64,000 nt of DNA from an uncultured Collinsella sp. (GTDB lineage Bacteria > Actinomycetota > Coriobacteriia > Coriobacteriales > Coriobacteriaceae), in NCBI GenBank assembly GCA_900544865.1, contig UQXA01000007.1, positions 1 to 64,000 on the forward strand, given 5' to 3'. This document shows, piece by piece, positions 30,271-39,226 of the stretch. The notes under the pieces are model-generated. The model searched no databases, was not told the DNA's origin, and worked only from the letters and a program-made list of their open reading frames with translations. A program made the translations under genes and the position numbers. Position 1 is the first letter of the stretch; each line of letters begins with the position of its first letter.

Positions 30271-30303
30271 AAAGGGCGCCGACCATTGCGGTCGACGCCC
30301 TTT
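30271..30303 (-). terminator. Terminator of typA
   Basis: AAAGGGCGCCGACC pairs with GGTCGACGCCCTTT around a short loop (one mismatch). T-rich on both sides; on the minus strand TTTTTG follows. It may also end the plus-strand bactofilin-like transcript. Confidence 0.75.
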
Positions 30304-30330
30304 CTTGTTAGACGCTATAAAGCCCGGCAC

Positions 30331-32169
30331 TTATTTGTTGACCTGGCCGGCGCGAACGGCAGCCTTCTTGCGGTCGGTAGCATTGAGCAGACGCTTGCGC
30401 AGGCGGATGTTCTTGGGAGTAATCTCGACCAGCTCGTCGTCGGCGATGTACTCCAGCGCTTCCTCCAGCGAGAAGGTGCGGGGCGGCACCAGCTGGACGG
30501 AGATATCGGAGGTCGAGGAACGCTGGTTGCCCAGGTTCTTGGTGCGAGCGATGTTGACGACCATGTCGCCGGCCTTGCTGCGCTCGCCCACGATCATGCC
30601 CTCATAGCACTCGGTGCCCGGCTCAACAAACAGCTGGCCGCGCTCCTGCAGCGTACCCAGAGCATAGGCAACGGCCTTCTCGGTGGTCATGGAGATCATT
30701 GCGCCGTTCTGACGGTTACCGATCTCGCCGGCGTAAGGACCGTACTCCAGGAAGGTGTGGTAGAACACGCCCTCGCCGTGGGTGACGTTCATGATGCGGT
30801 TCTTGAGACCCATGATGCCGCGCGTCGGGATCTTGAACTCAAGGTGCGTCACGATGCCCGAGGTGTCCATGCTCGTCATGATGCCGCCGGAGGTACCGAA
30901 GACCTCAACGACCTTGCCTGAGTACTCGTCCGGGCACTCAACGACGGCCTGCTCGACAGGCTCCATCTTGTTGCCGTTCTCGTCCTTCTTAAACAGGACG
31001 CGGGGACGGCCGACCTGGAACTCAAAGCCCTCGCGGCGCATGGACTCCATCAGAACAGACAGGTGCAGAATGCCGCGGCCCGAGACCTCGACGCCGCTCT
31101 TGTCCTCGAGCTCCTCGATCTTCATGGTCACGTTGTTCTCGGCCTCGTTGAACAGGCGCTCCTTGAGCTGACGGGCGCCCACGATGTCGCCGTCGCGACC
31201 GACGAGCGGGGAGGTCGAAGCCTCAAAGACGATGGACAGGGTCGGCGGGTCGATCTCGATGGGCTCGAGCTCGACGGGGTTCTCGGGGTCGGTGTAGACA
31301 TCGCCGATATCGGTGCGTTCAATACCCACGACAGCGGCGATATCGCCGGCGCCGACTTCCTGGCACTCGGTGCGGCCCAGGTAGTCGAAGGTAAAGAGCT
31401 GCTTGACGGTAGCGGTGGCGCTGGAGCCGTCGTTCTTCACAACCAGAATCTGGTCGCCCTGGTGAATGGCGCCGGAATACACGCGACCGATACCGATGCG
31501 GCCGACGAAGTTGGAGTGGTCGATGGTCACGCACTGCATGGCCAGCGGGGCGTTCTCGTCAACCTCGGGCGCGGGCATGTCGTCGATGATCATATCGAGC
31601 AGCGGATACATGTCCATGTTGCCGTCGTTGGGGTCAAGACGGGCAAAGCCGTTCATGGCGCTGGCGTAGACCACGTGCTCCATGGCGAACTCAAGCTGGT
31701 CGTCGGTGGCGCCCAGGTCGGCCATAAGGTCGAGGCAGTCGTTGTAGGCCTTCTCGGGGTTAGCGCCCGGACGGTCGATCTTGTTGATGACGATCATAAT
31801 CTTAAGGCCGGTGTCGATAGCGTGACGCAGTACGAAGCGGGTCTGGGGCATGGGGCCCTCAAAAGCGTCGACCAGCAGCAGGGCGCCGTCGGCCATACGC
31901 AGCACGCGCTCGACCTCGCCGCCAAAGTCGGCGTGGCCCGGGGTGTCGATGACGTTGATCTTGACGTCCTTGTACTCGATAGAGATGTTCTTGGCGAGAA
32001 TCGTAATGCCGCGCTCGCGCTCCTGGTCGTTGGAATCCAGGACGCGGTCCTCGACCTGCTGGTTGGCACGGAAGGCGTCCGTGGCACGCAGGAGCTTGTC
32101 GACCATCGTCGTCTTGCCGTGGTCGACGTGAGCGATGATGGCGATGTTCCTCAGATTGTCTACGCGCAT
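30331..32169 (-). CDS. typA: Ribosome-associated GTPase TypA/BipA
   Basis: 612 residues, the normal length. A translational GTPase with a role in ribosome assembly and stress. G domain: G1 AHVDHGKTT, switch region RERGITILAKN, G3 DTPGHADFGGEVERVL, G4 NKIDRPGA. The elongation-factor-like domains continue to GTECYEGMIVGERSKAGDM and the BipA-specific C-terminus with ITPKNIRLRKRLLN. The ATG follows GGGGAA. Confidence 0.96.
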   Translation of the reverse strand: MRVDNLRNIAIIAHVDHGKTTMVDKLLRATDAFRANQQVEDRVLDSNDQERERGITILAKNISIEYKDVKINVIDTPGHADFGGEVERVLRMADGALLLVDAFEGPMPQTRFVLRHAIDTGLKIMIVINKIDRPGANPEKAYNDCLDLMADLGATDDQLEFAMEHVVYASAMNGFARLDPNDGNMDMYPLLDMIIDDMPAPEVDENAPLAMQCVTIDHSNFVGRIGIGRVYSGAIHQGDQILVVKNDGSSATATVKQLFTFDYLGRTECQEVGAGDIAAVVGIERTDIGDVYTDPENPVELEPIEIDPPTLSIVFEASTSPLVGRDGDIVGARQLKERLFNEAENNVTMKIEELEDKSGVEVSGRGILHLSVLMESMRREGFEFQVGRPRVLFKKDENGNKMEPVEQAVVECPDEYSGKVVEVFGTSGGIMTSMDTSGIVTHLEFKIPTRGIMGLKNRIMNVTHGEGVFYHTFLEYGPYAGEIGNRQNGAMISMTTEKAVAYALGTLQERGQLFVEPGTECYEGMIVGERSKAGDMVVNIARTKNLGNQRSSTSDISVQLVPPRTFSLEEALEYIADDELVEITPKNIRLRKRLLNATDRKKAAVRAGQVNK

Positions 32170-32286
32170 GTAGTTCCCCTATCTTCTATCTATATACAAC
32201 CGGCACGCGTATGCGGCCCGCCCAGCGATACAACGCTCAGCGGGAATATTGAGCCTTTTACCGAAAACTCGTTTATTTTAGCGATT

Positions 32287-32736
32287 TTAGATGAGAGGGG
32301 TTTCCTCACCTGCAGGTTCAGGGTCGCTCCACATAAAACCATCGCCGGCGCCCATGCCCTCATACAGCACATATGCCGAAAAACCGCTCTCGAGCGTGGT
32401 TTCGAAGAAGCTCACGAGCAGAGCATCGTGATAGCCGCCGTCAATCTCGACGCAGCCGGTGTAGCCGATGGCATAGCGAGCGATACGGCCCAGGCCCTCG
32501 TCCTTAAGACCCATCTTGTGCTCGGAGATAAAGTTGGTGGCCGCCTCGAGGCACGCCTCTTCGCCATCCTCATCGAGCGCCGCCAGATAACGGTTGGAAG
32601 CGGCGTCCTCAATTGCCACGACCACGCCAGGGTTTTCACCGGCGGCAAGGTCGTCCAAGAACGCGCCGATCAGATCGCACACCATGGCGTCGAGCTCGGC
32701 GGAGACGTTACCGGCGTCCTGCATATCCTGTGCCAT
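32287..32736 (-). CDS. Unknown acidic protein
   Basis: 149 residues, acidic, with no signal peptide or membrane segment. It looks like a compact alpha/beta protein (AELDAMVCDLIGAFLDDLA; YAIGYTGCVEIDGGYHDALL). I do not recognise the family. Codon use matches the neighbours. It lies between the small membrane protein gene and typA, about 30 nt downstream of the former, so it may share that transcript. Confidence 0.7.
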   Translation of the reverse strand: MAQDMQDAGNVSAELDAMVCDLIGAFLDDLAAGENPGVVVAIEDAASNRYLAALDEDGEEACLEAATNFISEHKMGLKDEGLGRIARYAIGYTGCVEIDGGYHDALLVSFFETTLESGFSAYVLYEGMGAGDGFMWSDPEPAGEETPLI

Positions 32737-32766
32737 CTTTAGACCTTCCCATCGAGTCTGGCGTCG

Positions 32767-33156
32767 TTACAGTTCTTGTGCCTCGGCGGCGATCCTGGCG
32801 GCAGCGTCGCGGGCGCGCATCATGTCCGCTGCGCGCTTGTCGAGCACCTTGATCTGACTGGTCAGCATGACCGCATCGACCACACCCCAGATCACAAGGC
32901 CCGTAGAGATCGAAAACCCAAGCGCACCAACTGTACCACGAAGGCGCGAGCAGATTGCCGCGACAAGGACGGAGACGACAACCATCTTGATAAACGAGCC
33001 GCGGCGCTCGCGAAGCGTGCGGGCCTGCGTCACATAGGCAATGCGAGCCGCCTCAGAAGCCTCCGAGCGCATCTGGGCCTCGCGGGCGATCGCAGCCGCC
33101 TCAGCCGACATACCGCCAGCCATCAGCGAACGCTCCGCAGCCTGGACGCCCCGCAT
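32767..33156 (-). CDS. Small membrane protein of unknown function
   Basis: 129 residues. An Ala/Glu/Arg-rich helical N-terminus (about 1-50) precedes two hydrophobic segments (about 56-75 and 80-100). A charged C-terminal helix (KRAADMMRARDAAARIAAEA) follows. Its ATG comes directly after the TAA of the DUF151 gene with no gap, so translation is coupled. No known family recognised. Confidence 0.7.
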   Translation of the reverse strand: MRGVQAAERSLMAGGMSAEAAAIAREAQMRSEASEAARIAYVTQARTLRERRGSFIKMVVVSVLVAAICSRLRGTVGALGFSISTGLVIWGVVDAVMLTSQIKVLDKRAADMMRARDAAARIAAEAQEL

Positions 33157-33657
33157 TTAGAAGTCATCGGGGGAGAGCGTATGGACGAACTCGTCGAACT
33201 TCTCGAACTCTTGCTCGTCGTCGACTTCCTCGGCATGGGCAGAAACGGTGCCCAGGCGATTCATGATGTCGTCTTCAACGAACATGGGGGCATTACTGCG
33301 TACGGCGAGGGCGATGGCGTCGCTCGGACGCGCATCGATCTTATGCTCGTTGCCATCGGCCAACACGACAACCGTCGCGTAAAACACGGGCGGCTCGGCG
33401 CGAACGATTTCGATGCGTTCGAGCTTGGCACCCAGGGCGCCAACAGTATCGAGCAACAGGTCATGGGTAATCGGGCGCTCGGCGCGACCGCTATCGATGC
33501 CGCGGCTGATGGCAGCAGCTTCAAACGAACCGGTCTGAATGGAAAGGGAACGCAGTGGCGCGGGCGAGTCCGATTTGCTGCAGCGCTCGCGAAGCACGAT
33601 AAGCGATGGCACGGGACCGGCGGCCATGACGATGGTCTCTATGTCGACACGAACCAT
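33157..33657 (-). CDS. DUF151 (bifunctional nuclease) family protein
   Basis: 166 residues. The DUF151 core is present: RPITHDLLLDTVGALGAKLERIEI, then FYATVVV and KIDARPSDAIALAVRSNAPMFV. The D-x-R-PSDA motif is the family hallmark. Some members have DNase/RNase activity, but the role here is inferred. The start ATG at 33657 follows GGAGGTG. An acidic C-terminus (EEVDDEQEFEKFDEF) is added. First of a likely operon of three genes. Confidence 0.85.
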   Translation of the reverse strand: MVRVDIETIVMAAGPVPSLIVLRERCSKSDSPAPLRSLSIQTGSFEAAAISRGIDSGRAERPITHDLLLDTVGALGAKLERIEIVRAEPPVFYATVVVLADGNEHKIDARPSDAIALAVRSNAPMFVEDDIMNRLGTVSAHAEEVDDEQEFEKFDEFVHTLSPDDF

Positions 33658-33776
33658 GGAACACCTCCGGTACGTAGCGGTTAACACGCGGCAGTCCGCC
33701 GCATTGAATAGCTATACTACCCAAACTTTCGCACAGCACACAAAACCAAAATGAGATTTATCGCAGACAAGAAAAA

Positions 33777-33804
33777 AGCCCCGAGGCAATGCCCCAGGGC
33801 TCTT
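33777..33804 (-). terminator. Terminator of tRNA-Ile
   Basis: A GC-rich hairpin (AGCCC/GGGCT with inner pairs) followed on the minus strand by TTTTTTC, just past the tRNA 3' end. Confidence 0.7.
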
Positions 33805-33815
33805 CACAGTTTTGA

Positions 33816-33892
33816 TGGTGGACCTGACAAGATTCGAACTTGTGACCTCCCGGTTATCAGCCGGACGCTCTAACCAACTGAGCTACAGGTCC
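33816..33892 (-). tRNA. tRNA-Ile (anticodon GAT)
   Basis: 77 nt including CCA. Acceptor GGACCTG/CAGGTCC, D-arm TAGCTCAGTTGGTTAGAGC, anticodon stem CCGGC/GCCGG-like with GAT in the loop, and T-loop GTTCGAATC. It stands alone, not inside an rRNA operon. Confidence 0.95.
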
Positions 33893-33962
33893 ATCGCGCA
33901 AGGGATATATTAGACGAGTCGCTACGCGCGCGTCAACAACTTTTTTTGAAAATCTTTGAAGG

Positions 33963-34104
33963 GTGTTCGCCCCGGTCGCACGGCGGCATGTGAAGTCGCC
34001 TACTCGGACAGTCCTGACTCGCACAGAGAGCACATTAAGTGCTCTCAGGCTCGTGCGGAGCTCGCGATCGACTTCACATGCCGCCGTGCGACCGGGGCGA
34101 ACAC
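33963..34104. repeat. Perfect 36-bp inverted repeat with inner hairpin
   Basis: Arms 33963-33998 and 34069-34104 are perfectly complementary over 36 bp. The 70-nt centre holds a second perfect hairpin, GAGAGCAC-ATTAA-GTGCTCTC (34026-34046). Outside the arms, TTTTTTGAAAA and TTTTCAAAAAA also pair, so the whole fold may span about 33942-34131. No gene is inside. It sits between tRNA-Ile and the gyrA terminator. Confidence 0.85.
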
Positions 34105-34126
34105 GAGTCCCAAGGTTTTCAAAAAA

Positions 34127-34153
34127 GCGGTCGGCGCGCAGTGCGCCGACCGC
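34127..34153 (-). terminator. Terminator of gyrA
   Basis: An 11-bp stem GCGGTCGGCGC with GCGCCGACCGC and a 5-nt loop. On the minus strand TTTTTTG follows. Confidence 0.85.
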
Positions 34154-34193
34154 CGATATATGGGGTCTGATATTTTCTACCAGTTAGGGCCTC

Positions 34194-36935
34194 TTACTCG
34201 TCGAGGAGATCTTCCGGCATGTCGTTGCCGTCGCCTAGATCGACAGGGGTTTCTTCGGGGGCGGAGCCGTTTTCTGTGGCTTCGCCTTCGGGCTTTTCCT
34301 TGGCTGCCGTCATGCGGGCGACAGCGCATACGCGGTCGTTGTCGTCGACGGTCATCATCTTGACGCCCTGGGTGGCGCGGCCGGTCTGGCTGATCTCGTC
34401 GGTCTTGACGCGAATGACCGTCGCGCCCTCCGTCACGATGAACAGCTCGTGCTGCGGGCCCACCGTCTTCATTGCCGCGAGGTTGCCCTTGCGCTCGGTC
34501 ATTTGAATGGTGTAGACGCCCTGGCCGCCGCGATTCTGCTCCGGGTAGTCCGCGACCGGCGTGCGCTTGCCGTAGCCGCGCTCGGTGATGACGAACAGAT
34601 CACCGTTGCCGTTAGTGACTTCCATGCCCAGAACGCTCACGCCGTCCTTCATACCGATACCGCGAACGCCGCTGGTATCGCGGCCGGTGGCGCGCACCTG
34701 CTCCTCGGAGAACATGATCGCCTTGCCTGCGGTGGTGGCCAGGATAATCTTGTCGCCCTCGCGCACGCGGCGCACATTCAGCAGCGCGTCGTCGTCACGC
34801 AGGTTGATAGCGATCAGGCCGTCGCGACGGCTGCGGTCATATGCGCTCATCACGGTCTTCTTGACCATGCCGCTCTTTGTGGCAAACATCAGGTACTCGT
34901 CGGCCGGGAACTCGCGGCAGCTGATGACGCTCGCGATCTTCTCGCCCTCCTCGAAGGGCAGCAGGTTGACGATCGCGGTACCGCGCGCCTGGCGCGTACC
35001 CACCGGCAGCTCGTGCACCTTCAGACGATAGACCTTGCCCTTGCTCGAGAAGAACAGCACGTACTCGTGCGTGGACGCGATGAACATCTCATCGATAACG
35101 TCATCCTCTTTGAGGTTGACGCCCGACACGCCCTTGCCACCGCGCTTCTGGGCACGGTAGGCAGCCACCGGGATACGCTTAACGTAGCCGGTGTGGGTGA
35201 TGGTCACGACCATATCCTCGTCGGCGATGAGGTCCTCGACATCCAGGCCCTTCTCAACCTGGCTGATCTCGGTGCGGCGCTTGTCGCCAAACTTCTTGGA
35301 GATCTCGCGCATCTCTTCCTTGATGACGCCCAGGATCTTCTCCTCGTGCGCCAGCAGGTCCTCGTAGTAGGCGATGGCGCGGCGCAGGCCGTCCAACTCT
35401 TCTTGGATCTTGTCGCGCTCCAGGCCGGTCAGGCGGCGCAGCTTCATCTCGAGGATGGCCGTGGTCTGCTCGGGCGTAAAGCCAAAGCGCTCGATCAGGC
35501 GGCTGCTGGCCTCGGAGTCGGTCTGCGAGGAGCGGATGATGCTAATGACCTCGTCGATATGGTCAAGGGCCATCAGGTAACCCTCGAGGATATGAGCGCG
35601 GGCCTGGGCTTTCTTAAGGTCGAAGCGGGTGCGGCGGGTGACGACGTCGACCTGGTGGTCGATGTAGTGCTGCAGCATCTCGCGCAGGCTCAGGCATTTG
35701 GGAACGCCGTTGACGAGTGCCAGGTTGTTGGCGCCAAAGGTCGTCTGCAGCGAGGTGTACTTATACAGGTTGTTGAGCACGACCTGCGGAATGACGCCCT
35801 TCTTGAGCTCGATGACCAGACGGATGCCCTTCTGGTTGGACTCATCGCGCATATCCGAGATGCCCTCGATGCGTTTGTCGTTGACGAGCTGGGCGATCTT
35901 CTCCTGCAGGGTGCCCTTGTTGACCATGTAGGGAATCTCGGTAAAGACCAGGCGGTTGCGGCCGGTCTTGGTGGACTCCACATGTGCCTTAGCACGCACG
36001 GTAATGGAGCCGCGGCCGGTCTCGTAGCTCTGCTTAATGCCGGCGCTGCCCATGATGATGGCGCCGGTGGGGAAGTCCGGACCTGGCATGATCTGCATGA
36101 GCTCGTCAACGGTGGCGTCGGGGTTGTCGATCAGGTAGCAGGTGGCCTCGATCGCCTCGGTGAGGTTATGCGGGGCGATGTTGGTGGCCATGCCGACGGC
36201 GATGCCCTGGCTGCCGTTGACCAGCAGGTTGGGGAAGCGCGCAGGCAGCGCCACGGGCTCGGCAAGCGATTCGTCGTAGTTGGGCTGCCAGTCGACGGTA
36301 TCCTTCTGCAGGTCGCGCAGCAGTTCCATGGCGGGCTTTGCCAGGCGGCTCTCGGTGTAACGCATGGCCGCCGCGCCGTCGCCGTCGATGTTGCCGAAGT
36401 TGCCGTGACCGTCGATGAGCGGCGTGCGCATGGAGAACCACTGCGCCAGGCGGACCATGGCCTCATAGACCGCGGAATCGCCGTGCGGGTGGTACTTACC
36501 GATAACTTCGCCGACCGTCCAGGCCGACTTCTTGTGCGGTCGGTTGGGGTAGATGCCGCTCTCGTTCATCGCGTACAGGATGCGGCGGTGCACCGGCTTT
36601 AAGCCGTCGCGCACGTCCGGCAGGGCGCGCGCCGTGATAACCGACATCGAATACTCGATGAACGACTGCTTCATCTCGCGACCGAACTCCGAAATCTGGA
36701 GCTGGCCGCCGTTGATATCCTCGCCGGCCGAGGCGCCGCGATCGACTTCGCCAAAGCTCTCCTCGAGCTCGGCGTCGTCGTCTTCTTCCTCATCATCATC
36801 GGCATCGGGGTTATAGGCGTCCGGATCGCCGTCCTCGCCCTGCTCAGCACGGGCAAGCAGGCGCTTCAGATCATCGGGCATACCGGCATCGCCGGCCTCG
36901 TCCATACCCTCGTTATTGTTGATATCGTCTGCCAC
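34194..36935 (-). CDS. gyrA: DNA gyrase subunit A
   Basis: 913 residues. The N-terminal extension (about 65 residues, very acidic) comes before the usual start of the breakage domain. The quinolone-resistance region is KYHPHGDSAVYEAMVR and the catalytic Tyr is in AAAMRYTESRL. The C-terminal beta-pinwheel has the GyrA box QKRGGKGVSG. The tail is acidic (EETPVDLGDGNDMPEDLLDE). At the position equal to E. coli Ser83, the sequence GDSAV shows Ser. Works with GyrB, whose gene lies upstream with a hairpin-containing gap. Confidence 0.96.
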   Translation of the reverse strand: MADDINNNEGMDEAGDAGMPDDLKRLLARAEQGEDGDPDAYNPDADDDEEEDDDAELEESFGEVDRGASAGEDINGGQLQISEFGREMKQSFIEYSMSVITARALPDVRDGLKPVHRRILYAMNESGIYPNRPHKKSAWTVGEVIGKYHPHGDSAVYEAMVRLAQWFSMRTPLIDGHGNFGNIDGDGAAAMRYTESRLAKPAMELLRDLQKDTVDWQPNYDESLAEPVALPARFPNLLVNGSQGIAVGMATNIAPHNLTEAIEATCYLIDNPDATVDELMQIMPGPDFPTGAIIMGSAGIKQSYETGRGSITVRAKAHVESTKTGRNRLVFTEIPYMVNKGTLQEKIAQLVNDKRIEGISDMRDESNQKGIRLVIELKKGVIPQVVLNNLYKYTSLQTTFGANNLALVNGVPKCLSLREMLQHYIDHQVDVVTRRTRFDLKKAQARAHILEGYLMALDHIDEVISIIRSSQTDSEASSRLIERFGFTPEQTTAILEMKLRRLTGLERDKIQEELDGLRRAIAYYEDLLAHEEKILGVIKEEMREISKKFGDKRRTEISQVEKGLDVEDLIADEDMVVTITHTGYVKRIPVAAYRAQKRGGKGVSGVNLKEDDVIDEMFIASTHEYVLFFSSKGKVYRLKVHELPVGTRQARGTAIVNLLPFEEGEKIASVISCREFPADEYLMFATKSGMVKKTVMSAYDRSRRDGLIAINLRDDDALLNVRRVREGDKIILATTAGKAIMFSEEQVRATGRDTSGVRGIGMKDGVSVLGMEVTNGNGDLFVITERGYGKRTPVADYPEQNRGGQGVYTIQMTERKGNLAAMKTVGPQHELFIVTEGATVIRVKTDEISQTGRATQGVKMMTVDDNDRVCAVARMTAAKEKPEGEATENGSAPEETPVDLGDGNDMPEDLLDE

Positions 36936-36983
36936 GTTACCTCCTCATGGTTTGCGTGGTCCATTAGTTCCCAACCACGGAGA

Positions 36984-37084
36984 CGGCTTTTCCAGGTGCC
37001 GCAGATTCGCCCGAAAGAGGAGGGAAGCGTACTTGGGTACGCGACCGACGATTGAGGGCGAAGGTGCGGTGGCTGGGAAAGCCG
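36984..37084. repeat. Long hairpin between gyrB and gyrA
   Basis: Arms of 29 nt (36984-37012 and 37056-37084) pair over two blocks, CGGCTTTTCCAG/CTGGGAAAGCCG and TTCGCCC/GGGCGAA with CCGCA/TGCGG. The centre is purine-rich (GAAAGAGGAGGGAA), followed by an inner hairpin GCGTAC-TTGG-GTACGC. It does not end in a T-tract, so transcription may pass through into gyrA. Confidence 0.65.
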
Positions 37085-37090
37085 CAGGGA

Positions 37091-39121
37091 TTAGGCGTCT
37101 AAGAATCGTGCGTCATGTGCATGCTTCTCGATGTACTCGCGGCGATAGCCGACCTCGGAACCCATCAGCTCGCGCACGGCGCGGTCCGCCACCACGGCGT
37201 CCTCGATCGACACACGCTGCAGGATGCGGGTCTTGGGGTCCATCGTCGTCGAGGCAAGCTGCTTGGGGTCCATCTCGCCCAGGCCCTTGTAGCGCTGGAC
37301 GGTATAGCCCTTGCGCTTTTTGGTGATCTTGCCGTCCTTGGCCTTGCCGTCCTCGTCGTTATCGTCGGGGTTCAGGCCCAGGCTCTGGATGGTGTCGCGC
37401 AGGATCTCGTCTTCGGGCTGGCGGCCGTTGGGATACACGTAGTGGATCTTGTTGCGCACCTTAATGCCAAAGATGGGCGGGCAGGCAACATAGACGTAAC
37501 CGGCATCGATCAGCGGACGCATGTACTTGTAGAAGAACGTCAGCAGCAGGATGCGGATATGCGCACCGTCGACGTCTGCATCGGTCATGATGATGATCTT
37601 GTGGTAGCGCGCCTTGGTGATATCGAAGTCGCCGCCGTCGCCGGCACTCGTCGTGACGCCGCAGCCGATCGCGGTAATCAGCGACTGGATGGTGTCACTC
37701 GAGAACGCGCGATGGTCACCAACGCGTTCGACGTTCAAAATCTTGCCGCGCAGGGGCAGAATCGCCTGGATGTCTCGGCGACGGCCGTCCTTGGCCGAAC
37801 CGCCTGCCGAGTCGCCCTCTACGATGAAGAGCTCGGTCAGCTCGGCATCGCGCACCGAGCAGTCGGCGAGCTTACCGGGCAGGGACGCCGTCTCGAGCAG
37901 GCTCTTGCGGCGGGTCGCCTCGCGCGCCTTGCGGGCGGCATTGCGCGCCTTGCAGGCCTGCTGCGCCTTCTTGACGATCTCGCGAGCGGGCTTAGGGTGC
38001 TCCTCGAGGTAATCGGCAAGGCCGTCGGTCACGATCTTGAGCGTCAGCGCGCGCATATAGGAGCTGCCGAGCTTGGCCTTGGTCTGGCCCTCAAACTGCG
38101 GATCGGGCAGCTTGACCGAGATAACGGCCGAAAGGCCCTCGCGCACATCGTCGCCGGTCAGATTGGCGTCTTTTTCCTTGAGCAGGTTCTGCTTGCGCGC
38201 GTAATCGTTGATCACGCGGGTGAGCGCGGTGCGGAAGCCCTCAAGGTGCATGCCGCCCTCGGGGGTGTAGATGTCGTTGGCAAACGACATGACGTTCTCG
38301 CCGTAACCGCTATTCCACTGCAGGGAAACCTCGACCTCGCCCATCTTGGCCACAGGTGCGTCCGGGTCCGATTTGCCCTCGATGTAGATGGGCTCCTTAA
38401 AGGCCTCGGGGACGTCCTTGCCCTCGTTGAGGAACTTGACGAAGTCGATGATGCCGCCCTCGTAGCAAAACTCCTCCACGTGGGGAGTCGCTTCGCGCTC
38501 GTCGGTCAGCACGATTTTGAGGTTCTTATTGAGGAACGCCGTCTCCTGCAGACGGTTATGCAGCGTATCGAAATCGTAGATGCAGGTCTCGAAGATCTCA
38601 TCGTCGGGCCAGAAGGTGACGGTGGTGCCCGTCGAATCCGAGGTGCCCACGACCTCCATCTTCTTGACGGTCTTGCCGCGCGAGAACTCCATCTCGTAGG
38701 TGTTGCCATCGCGACGAACCTGAACGACCACGCGCTTGGACAGTGCGTTGACGACGGAGATGCCCACGCCGTGCAGGCCGCCCGAGACCTTATAGGCCGA
38801 GTTATCGAACTTACCGCCGGCGTGCAAGATCGTCATGACGACCTCGAGCGTCGGGATCTTTTTAACAGGGTGCTCGTCGACGGGGATGCCGCGCCCGTTG
38901 TCGACGACCGTGATGGAGTTGTCGGCGTGGACCGTCACCTGGATCTCGGTGCAGAAACCGGCCATGGCCTCGTCGACGGAGTTGTCAACGATCTCCCACA
39001 CCAGGTGATGCAGACCGCTGGCGCTCGTCGAGCCGATATACATGCCCGGGCGCTTACGAACGGCCTCGAGACCTTCGAGAATCTTAATCTCGCCGCCATC
39101 GTAATCGTTTTCGTTTGCCAC
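37091..39121 (-). CDS. gyrB: DNA gyrase subunit B
   Basis: 676 residues from a GTG start with AAGGAGG just upstream; an ATG six codons earlier would put that Shine-Dalgarno inside the gene. ATPase domain: EIVDNSVDEAMAGFC, DNGRGIPVD, GLHGVGISVVNALS. The TOPRIM domain has FIVEGDSAGGSA and DADVDGAHIRILLLTF. The C-terminal KGLGEMDPKQLASTTMDP is complete. It introduces negative supercoils with GyrA. Lies after the recF group on the same strand. Confidence 0.97.
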   Translation of the reverse strand: MANENDYDGGEIKILEGLEAVRKRPGMYIGSTSASGLHHLVWEIVDNSVDEAMAGFCTEIQVTVHADNSITVVDNGRGIPVDEHPVKKIPTLEVVMTILHAGGKFDNSAYKVSGGLHGVGISVVNALSKRVVVQVRRDGNTYEMEFSRGKTVKKMEVVGTSDSTGTTVTFWPDDEIFETCIYDFDTLHNRLQETAFLNKNLKIVLTDEREATPHVEEFCYEGGIIDFVKFLNEGKDVPEAFKEPIYIEGKSDPDAPVAKMGEVEVSLQWNSGYGENVMSFANDIYTPEGGMHLEGFRTALTRVINDYARKQNLLKEKDANLTGDDVREGLSAVISVKLPDPQFEGQTKAKLGSSYMRALTLKIVTDGLADYLEEHPKPAREIVKKAQQACKARNAARKAREATRRKSLLETASLPGKLADCSVRDAELTELFIVEGDSAGGSAKDGRRRDIQAILPLRGKILNVERVGDHRAFSSDTIQSLITAIGCGVTTSAGDGGDFDITKARYHKIIIMTDADVDGAHIRILLLTFFYKYMRPLIDAGYVYVACPPIFGIKVRNKIHYVYPNGRQPEDEILRDTIQSLGLNPDDNDEDGKAKDGKITKKRKGYTVQRYKGLGEMDPKQLASTTMDPKTRILQRVSIEDAVVADRAVRELMGSEVGYRREYIEKHAHDARFLDA

Positions 39122-39174
39122 ACGTCCTCCTTCAGTCAAGAAAATGTGTACAGCCTTACTAGTTTATCGTAAAA

Positions 39175-39200
39175 AAATACCCTCGGGAACGAGGGTATTT
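39175..39200 (-). terminator. Terminator of the dnaN-recF-DUF721 operon
   Basis: AAATACCCTCG-GGAA-CGAGGGTATTT; on the minus strand it continues as TTTTTTACG. It separates this operon from gyrB. Confidence 0.85.
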
Positions 39201-39226
39201 GGCTCTACAAGGCCACCAGATGCGAT

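Noticed and set aside
34449..39172. Long plus-strand open frames opposite gyrA and gyrB
   Set aside because: They mirror highly conserved gyrase genes and show only His/Ala/Leu-rich antisense composition.
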